Made by a program: the position numbers and the translations under genes. This document shows, piece after piece, positions 59,027 through 64,000 of a DNA stretch of 64,000 bases. Source of the stretch: Symbiodinium natans. Taxonomy: Eukaryota > Sar > Dinophyceae > Suessiales > Symbiodiniaceae. Numbering within the stretch: the first letter of the stretch is position 1; each line of letters opens with the position of its first letter. A model generated the notes under the pieces. That model made no database searches and had not been told where the DNA came from. It saw only the letters and a program-made list of their open reading frames with translations. The stretch covers positions 205,653 to 269,652 of the forward strand of contig CAJNDS010002815.1 in the NCBI GenBank assembly GCA_905221605.1, written 5' to 3'.

Positions 59027-59409
59027 GCCCCCAACCCCAACAATTAGGGGTTTAGGGTTTGTGTTTTAGGGTTGTTTAGGGTTTAGAATTAAAGGATGCT
59101 GAGCCCTGTTCCCTAGCTGACATTGCGACACCTCAAAAAGGTGCGATACGAGGCCTGTTTCATCGGCACAGCTTTGAGAAGCCCTAAACCCTAAACCCCA
59201 AACCCTAAACCCCAAACCCTAAACCCCCCTAAACCCTCCTAAACCCTCCTAAACCCTCCTAAACCCTAAACCCTAAACCCGAAACCCTGAACCCTGAACC
59301 CTAAACCCTAAACCCTAAACCCTAAACCCTAAACCCTAAACCCTAAACCCTAAACCCTAAACCCTAAACCCTAAACCCTAAACCCTAAACCCTAAACCGC
59401 AGCGGGGCT

Positions 59410-59520
59410 TTGTGCAGTAGCTGAGGATCTTTGGCCCCACTGGCATGCCTCCAGCCCCCCCCAAATACGTGCGCGCGGCCCTTCGGCAGCAGCGAGCGGC
59501 GTAATCTGGAGCTGAGCAGT
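59410..59520 (+). CDS. Weak exon candidate
   Basis: Two overlapping frames: AVAEDLWPHWHASSPPQIRA, or ATG-initiated MPPAPPKYVRAALRQQRAA with a stop. The choice is unclear. 59720-59815 also has an open GKLRTCRTSTGIYSNFRSIE. Confidence 0.35.
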
Positions 59521-60402
59521 CGGCCCAGCTTTTTGCTATTTCGGGCCATGACCGTTTAGGGCTTAGGGTTTAGGGTTTAGGGTTTAGGGTTTAGGGTTTA
59601 GGGTTTAGGGTTTAGGGTTTAGGGTTCAGGGTTCAGGGTTTAGGGTTTAGGGTTTAGGGTTTAGAGTCCCTAAACCCCAAACCCTACACCCTCAACCCTC
59701 AACCCTCAACCCTCAAAAGCACCTGGGAAGCTCAGGACCTGCCGAACAAGCACAGGGATCTATTCCAACTTCCGCTCGATTGAAGGGGGCGATGGACTCA
59801 ATGGCAGCTCGATCAAATTAGGGTTTAGGGTTTGGGGTTTAGGGTTTAGGGTTTAGGGTTTAGGGTTTAGGGTTTAGGGTTTAGGGCAGTCTGGCACCCT
59901 AAGCCCTAGACCCTGAAGGCCAGGCAGGAGTTTGCAGGTTTATATCACAGCGGATGCTGAAGTTCAGCTGTCGACGCAGTTCCCTACGCCACACCCCAAG
60001 TCTTTCATGTGACAAATGCCACCGTCGGGTCAAGCCAAGAGAGAGACCCCAAAATTGGTACTCCCCAATCTGACAACACTGCGGAAATCCTAATCTCTAG
60101 CATCGGGATCCCTAAACCCTAAACCCTAAACCCTGAACCCTAAACCCTAAACCCTAAACCCTGAGAGCTTAGGACCTGCCCCAGGGGCCCACAATTGGCC
60201 CACCTCAGCAAAGGGCTTCCCGGGCTGCCAAATGCATCGCGGCAAAAAGCGCCACGAATGTTACGGTCGGGGTCGTTGCTTGGGGTCCAATGTGGCGACC
60301 ACGCCACTGCCTGCGAAAACCAGGTTGATGCCAAGAGGAAAGCCTAAACCCTAAACCCTAAACCCTAAAAACCCTAAACCCTAAGCCCTAAACCCTACTG
60401 CA

Positions 60403-60969
60403 ATGCATTATCCGCCGTGTGCTTCGCTGCAAACTAGTCCGCGAAGCGATTTCCTCTTGTCACGTTTTTTTCTTCTGCCAGGTGCTTGTTTGCCTGATGC
60501 TTGTCTTGTGACATGCCCTGAGCAAGCTGTCCAAACCTTTTGTGCAGCTAGTTGCGTGCACTTTCGCATCAGATTCTTGTGCTGCCCCTTGCATCTCATC
60601 CAGCAAGCATCACACTGTTTTTTCTGTGTGCGGGTATTCTGCGCTGGAGCTTGCGCTTGTGCGAACCGGGCTGTAATCGGTTTCAACCTCAGCCGAGATC
60701 TAGTCCAGATAGCCACACTGGTTCGTTGTACCCTGATGGCAGCAGTTGGCTGCTCTGCGGGCAAGTTTAAGAGGCTAACGTTCAGAAAAGGAGGAGAGCA
60801 ATGTCAGAGCGGAGTTTGTAAACTCCCAGTGACTGACTTGAACAGCCCCTATAGAGATGTCTGCACTTCGCGGGCTCCGGAGCGCCCGCACGTGACGCAC
60901 GATGACTGCGGCTGGCTGTCGGGGGTTAAGTGGCTTTCTCACATGCCAGTAAAACTTCTTCGTAGTTAA
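60403..60969 (+). CDS. Cysteine-rich ORF, 188 codons
   Basis: The longest uninterrupted + frame outside the assembled genes and repeats, between a CCCTAAA array and unassigned DNA. 17 or so cysteines, for example VTCPEQAVQTFCAASCVHFR and FFCVRVFCAGACACANRAV; hydrophobic in the middle, basic later (GKFKRLTFRKGGEQC). The initial codon at 60403 is an ATG. Could be intronless or a chance frame; CTTCTGCCAG|GTGC at 60479 is a possible splice site. No domain recognised. Confidence 0.4.
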   Translation: MHYPPCASLQTSPRSDFLLSRFFLLPGACLPDACLVTCPEQAVQTFCAASCVHFRIRFLCCPLHLIQQASHCFFCVRVFCAGACACANRAVIGFNLSRDLVQIATLVRCTLMAAVGCSAGKFKRLTFRKGGEQCQSGVCKLPVTDLNSPYRDVCTSRAPERPHVTHDDCGWLSGVKWLSHMPVKLLRS

Positions 60970-60974
60970 GTTAA

Positions 60975-61560
60975 ATCTACTGTTGTCTTGAGATGCCTAT
61001 CCATGTTGCATGCGTTCCGGCTTTGGTACTATGTTCATCGGAAAGCGGGCGAGTATAGCTGGCCCACCCTATAGCAGATGATCCACTAAACCCTAACCCC
61101 TAAACCCTAAACCCTAAACCCCAAACCCCAAACCCTAAACCCTAAACCCATCCTGTGTTCGGCTTAGGGTGCACTAGCCTTCCCGCTAGCGCGGTTTGGG
61201 CAACCTTACTCTCCAGTCTCTGGTTAGGGTTTAGGGCTTAGGGCTACTAGGGCCCAACGTAGACCCTCATTCCTCTTTTTTTCAAGGGTTAGGCTCCCTT
61301 ACAAGCCCCCCTTTAACACCCACAAGGCGCCCTAAACCCTAAACCCTGAACCCTACACCCCAAACCCTAAACCCTAAAACCTAAACCCTAAACCCTAAAC
61401 CCTAAACCCTAAACCCTAAACCCTAAACCCTAAACCCTAAACCCTAAACCCTAAACCCTAAACCCTCAAGACAAAATAAATAGAAATTGTATGTGGTATC
61501 ATTCTGACTTTTTCAAGATCTTTGTCTAAACAGCTGACAAACAGAGCTCAAGTAAATTAA
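60975..61560. other. Arrays and a truncated family N element
   Basis: 61255-61330 has the left half of family N (CCTCATTCCTC-TTTTTTTCAAGG-TTAGGCTCCCTTACAAGCCC) that runs straight into a CCCTAAA array (61330-61465). 60975-61080 and 61465-61560 are unassigned. Confidence 0.55.
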
Positions 61561-61577
61561 TTCAATTTACTTAATCC
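61548..61577. repeat. Palindrome AAGTAAATTAATTCAATTTACTT
   Basis: AAGTAAATT and AATTTACTT arms at the left edge of the minisatellite; AT-rich in a GC-rich setting. Confidence 0.8.
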
Positions 61578-61597
61578 TCTGGGTTCCCGGGCCCCGG

Positions 61598-62226
61598 CAA
61601 ACCAAAGCCCAAATCGCTTCCCAAAGCCCAAAATGGGCTCCCAAAGCCCAAAATTTGCCTTCCAATGGCTCCCGGAGCCCCAAATTGGCTGTGGGACCGA
61701 AAATTGGCCCCCAAAGCCCCCAAAGCCCAAAATTGGCCCCAAAGCCCAAATTTGACTCCCAAAGCCCAAATTTGCTCCCCAAGCTCAAAATTGGCTTCCA
61801 AAGCTCAAAACTGGCTCGTAGAGCCCAAAATTGGCTCCAAAGCCCAAAATTGGCCCCCAAAGCCGAAAATTGGCTCCAAAGCCCAAAATTGGCCCCCAAA
61901 GCCCAGATTTGCTCTTCAAGCCCAAAATTGGCGTCCGGAGCAGAAAATTGGCTCCCAGAGCCCAAAATTGGCTCCAAAGCCCAAAATTGCCCCAATTGCC
62001 TCCGGACCCAAAATCGTTGCCACAGCCAAAAACTCACTCCACAGCGCAAAATGCCCCAAAGCCAAAGCCCAAAATTGCCCCCAAAGCCTAATATTTGCCC
62101 AAGCCCAAAATTGGTCCAAAGCGCAAAACTGGGCCCCAAAGCCCAAAATTTGCTCTCCAAGCCCAAAATTGGCTTCCGGAGCCCAACATTGGCTTTCAGA
62201 GCCCCAAATTGGCTCCAAGCCCAGAA
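61598..62226. repeat. 21-bp minisatellite, AAAGCCCAAAATTGGCTCC
   Basis: About 30 imperfect copies of a 19-22 bp unit. Both strands remain open over 200 codons (KIGPKAQNWP-type or FWALGANFGLW-type translations), which I attribute to the repeat. Confidence 0.95.
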
Positions 62227-62500
62227 TTATCTTAAAAAAAGACGTTTCGCTCAATACTTTCACTCAAGGCCCGTAGGCCGGCACGCCCCGGAGGCCCAAA
62301 TAAGCACCAAAGTACGTAGGAATACACCATAATGGGCACCGGAACGCCTCAAAATATGACCCGGGCCTCAAAATAGCCCCAGAAAATCCCAAAATAGGTT
62401 CGGGAGGCCTAAAATGGGCACCCCCCCCTCCCCCCCCTGCCAAACATGAAAAACATAGTTCCAAAAAAGAACTTTCGGTCAAAACTTGCGCTCAAAACAT
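62227..62500. repeat. Longer repeat following the minisatellite
   Basis: AAAAAAGA-GTTTCGCTCAAWACTT-CACTCAA occurs at 62234 and 62462 (about 228 bp apart), with degenerate CCCAAAATAG-type units between. Confidence 0.65.
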
Positions 62501-62540
62501 TATTGGGACCCAAACCCTATACAATTTCTATAAACCCTAA

Positions 62541-62592
62541 ACCCTAAAGCACCCCTTTTTTCGTCCTAGCTTACTGTTGGGTCTAGGCTTTC
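62541..62592. mobile_element. Right half of a family N element after CCCTAAA units
   Basis: GCACCCCTTTTTTCGTCCTAGCTTACTGTTGGGTCTAGG matches the family N right end, and its left half is replaced by telomere-like units (62530-62548). Confidence 0.65.
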
Positions 62593-62781
62593 GCGTGCGC
62601 AGCACTCTCGCGGTGGCCAGCCGGGGTGCCGACTGCGTTTCAAGATGCCATGCATGTTGCATGGCCTGGGCCACACCTACCGTAGGCGCTGGTGAATGGA
62701 ACCCTAAACCCTAGACTACCCTAAAGCCTATAGATCCCCCTGTGTAGAGTGCTTCTCGAGCAGCTTGAGGAAGTGTAGGGA

Positions 62782-62907
62782 AGCAATGAGATCAAGAAAC
62801 GTGCCTGGGTAGCCGTGAGGCTTCGCCAGTTCACAGCGATACACCAGAATGCCTCGACATCGCCAATGATGGCAGAATCACCGGATGCATTCACAATACA
62901 CCCCAAA
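62782..62907 (+). CDS. Exon candidate
   Basis: NEIKKRAWVAVRLRQFTAIH, QNASTSPMMAESPDAFTIHP, ending in the CCCTAAA repeats. Basic-hydrophobic start. 62749-62781 is also open (VLLEQLEEV) but is separated by an in-frame TAG. Confidence 0.45.
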
Positions 62908-62979
62908 CCCTAAACCCCCAAACCCTAAACCCCAAACCCCAAACCCTAAACCCCAAACCCTAAACCCTAAACCCTATAT

Positions 62980-64000
62980 CCTTAAGGCGCAATGCTGCAA
63001 CTTCGAGTCGAGTCGAGCCCCCGGAAAGTGCCTTCAATGGCTCGTACAATAGTGCCCTTGTACCTTTAACAGATTGGACCAAATGCGGCCCAACTGTACG
63101 GTTCCAAAACCCCGTTTATTTGCGAGCGTGCCCAAGGTCTGCGCCCTTCAAAGTGAAGAGAAAGCCGGTGCGTGTGTTGGTTTTGTTCGTACAGATGGTT
63201 GGCCTTGGAGGGCCATCCGCATTTAGGGTGACGTGATCTGATTCTCGACGCAACATGTTGGGTTTGTGGCAGTTTCGGTAGGAACGTTTGAATCTGCTTA
63301 TGAAAAAACGACGGAAGTTACGTGCGCAAGGAGAAATTCAAGTGCACACAGACGACTTTTATTCAGCAGTATGCTAGGACAGCTTCCAGCCGCGAAAAAA
63401 TGTTAGTGGATTGGGGGGGGGGGTGTCTAAGAAACGCCAGCCTAAATTCCTAAAATTGTTGGGTGGGTTGAGATGCCGATTTGATCAGTTCATCGACTAG
63501 GCGACGTAAGACAAACTGGTGCCAACTGCTTTGAAGCAGCAGGCTGCTTGATAAGTCGAGCAGGCGATATTAAAACAATAAACATATATGAATGTATATT
63601 ATATATATATATATATATTATACATATGTGTGTACATATACTTGTGAACAATGGCAAGGGTAGTTGACAAATAACAAGCGGAACAACAACCATCGAAAAC
63701 GGTCAAGATTATCACGACTAACACAACCCCATAACATTGCGGAGACAGAGCGGGCACACATGAAACCACTTCATGCGCGTGGCTTTCACTTCTGGCAAAG
63801 CTCGCTCACCTTGCCGCCAGCCTGCTGTAGTTGACACCATCTGTTAGAGAAGGAGCTGTTGCATCTTATTGAACGGGTCAATGACCAACAAGGCTGTTTC
63901 AGTGGCTGCATGGCATTGCAAGGTTGTGTTTTTTTACAAATTTTGTGCCTGGGTGGCTACTGCTGCACAAACAGCGTGCAGCGCTGGCACTAGGAGAGAC
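62980..64000. other. No gene recognised
   Basis: Unique, moderately AT-rich sequence without telomere-like arrays, unusual for this window. Contains CGAGTCGAGTCGAG at 63005, a G11 run at 63414-63424 and a (TA)n run with ATACATAT flanks at 63590-63640. It may be intergenic or a long intron. Confidence 0.5.

Larger units (their letters stand above)
1..63000. repeat. Dispersed interstitial telomere-like arrays (list)
   Basis: Beyond arrays entered separately, runs of TTTAGGG or CCCTAAA and close variants occur near 2915-2968, 3348-3520, 3600-3640, 4015-4075, 4308-4393, 4903-4940, 5228-5318, 6972-7070, 7228-7362, 8025-8140, 10678-10740, 11674-11766, 13195-13275, 13750-13810, 14640-14750, 16445-16512, 16626-16732, 16910-17000, 19215-19280, 24264-24345, 26409-26512, 26980-27045, 28735-28848, 30153-30268, 31270-31403, 31540-31625, 33495-33552, 33640-33725, 36520-36570, 37315-37412, 37855-37940, 42215-42365, 43995-44065, 44186-44300, 44636-44775, 44850-44965, 45500-45665, 47300-47395, 47665-47760, 48600-48770, 54884-54955, 55704-55810, 56148-56215, 57742-57800, 57905-58028, 59185-59400, 59558-59680, 59818-59885, 60110-60162, 60344-60400, 61085-61150, 61330-61465 and 62890-62975. 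Both orientations are mixed. By eye they make up roughly a fifth of the window and sit between exons rather than inside them. Confidence 0.9.

Noticed and set aside
59727-60180. AGCTYAGGACCTGCC repeat around about 420 bp of arrays
   Set aside because: The repeat contains AG|GA like the others, but no consistent reading frame joins the two sides.
61567-62332. Long ORFs on both strands in the minisatellite
   Set aside because: The 21-bp period is a multiple of three, so all frames tend to remain open; no independent evidence.
1-64000. rRNA, tRNA, bacterial operons, viral genes or toxin genes
   Set aside because: No recognisable sequence or structural signature was found on either strand by reading.

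Overview
The window looks like nuclear DNA of a dinoflagellate, most likely of the Suessiales/Symbiodiniaceae type. The evidence is: plant-type heptamers (TTTAGGG/CCCTAAA) scattered everywhere in both orientations; short introns with GT, GC or GA donors and an AG|G acceptor; introns made of small inverted-repeat elements flanked by 4-5 bp target duplications (introners); a ubiquitin-like plus RCC1-like repeat protein with the DGSVVTWG signature I associate with symbiotic dinoflagellates; and every coding segment I can support lying on the + strand, as in dinoflagellate unidirectional gene arrays. There is no sign of bacterial gene organisation, rRNA, tRNA or CRISPR. All assignments come from reading the sequence, without database searches.

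Layout. 1-19430: short + strand exons of at least one alpha-solenoid (TPR-like) protein, embedded in telomere-like arrays, a GC-rich satellite, a 22-bp repeat and (CCA)n microsatellites; inside it, 8612-10647 holds a complete six-exon Ub-like/RCC1-like gene, followed by a decayed RCC1 fragment and a 1-kb tandem duplication (12510-14815). 19430-31060: exon fragments, a striking hairpin cluster (21395-21780), a multi-exon gene at 23466-24562, and isolated exons. 31130-46100: a multi-exon gene (32169-33205), a RING-H2 gene split over about 2 kb (34207-36120), many isolated exons and an AT-rich island (40400-42130). 46400-49400: inverted-repeat elements and arrays. 49430-54865: two adjacent complete genes on the + strand, an MFS transporter (six exons) and a DUF5692-like membrane protein (five exons), which share a duplicated upstream block. 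54870-64000: mostly arrays and isolated exons, one Cys-rich ORF (60403-60969), a minisatellite (61598-62226), and little recognisable after 62910.

The main result is the gene architecture. In the three genes I could assemble completely (RCC1-like, MFS, DUF5692-like), all 14 introns can be placed exactly by one rule: the intron begins at the first base (always G) of a 4-5 bp direct repeat and ends at the AG just before the second copy. This gives six GT, six GA and two GC donors and restores an open frame at every junction. About half of these introns contain telomere-like repeats, some held between the terminal inverted repeats of an introner. Separately, several arrays or elements interrupt exons and are flanked by much longer direct repeats (about 10-27 bp) of exon sequence, each containing an AG|G proto-splice site. 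This suggests that telomere repeats patched into, or added at, broken exons can act as spliceable introns.

Recurrent short elements are given letters: A (GGGATGTTCCCC ends), B (TAATGTAGGGGTC / GGCCCCTATATTA ends), C (CTTGGTAGCCCAGT ends), E, F (TTACTTGGAGGTTCATGG ends), G (TTTGTGGTACTTTACTG / GTGCAGCCAAG), H (CTTGGTAGCTGA-TGAGTAC), L (CTGGTTCTTAG), M (GGGACCCTTATAAGGGACC), N (CTAGGATACGGAGTAGG / GGTTACTCCTG-TCTAG), O (GGTGGTTGTCAAAATTATG) and P (GGTAGGCCCTTGGG).
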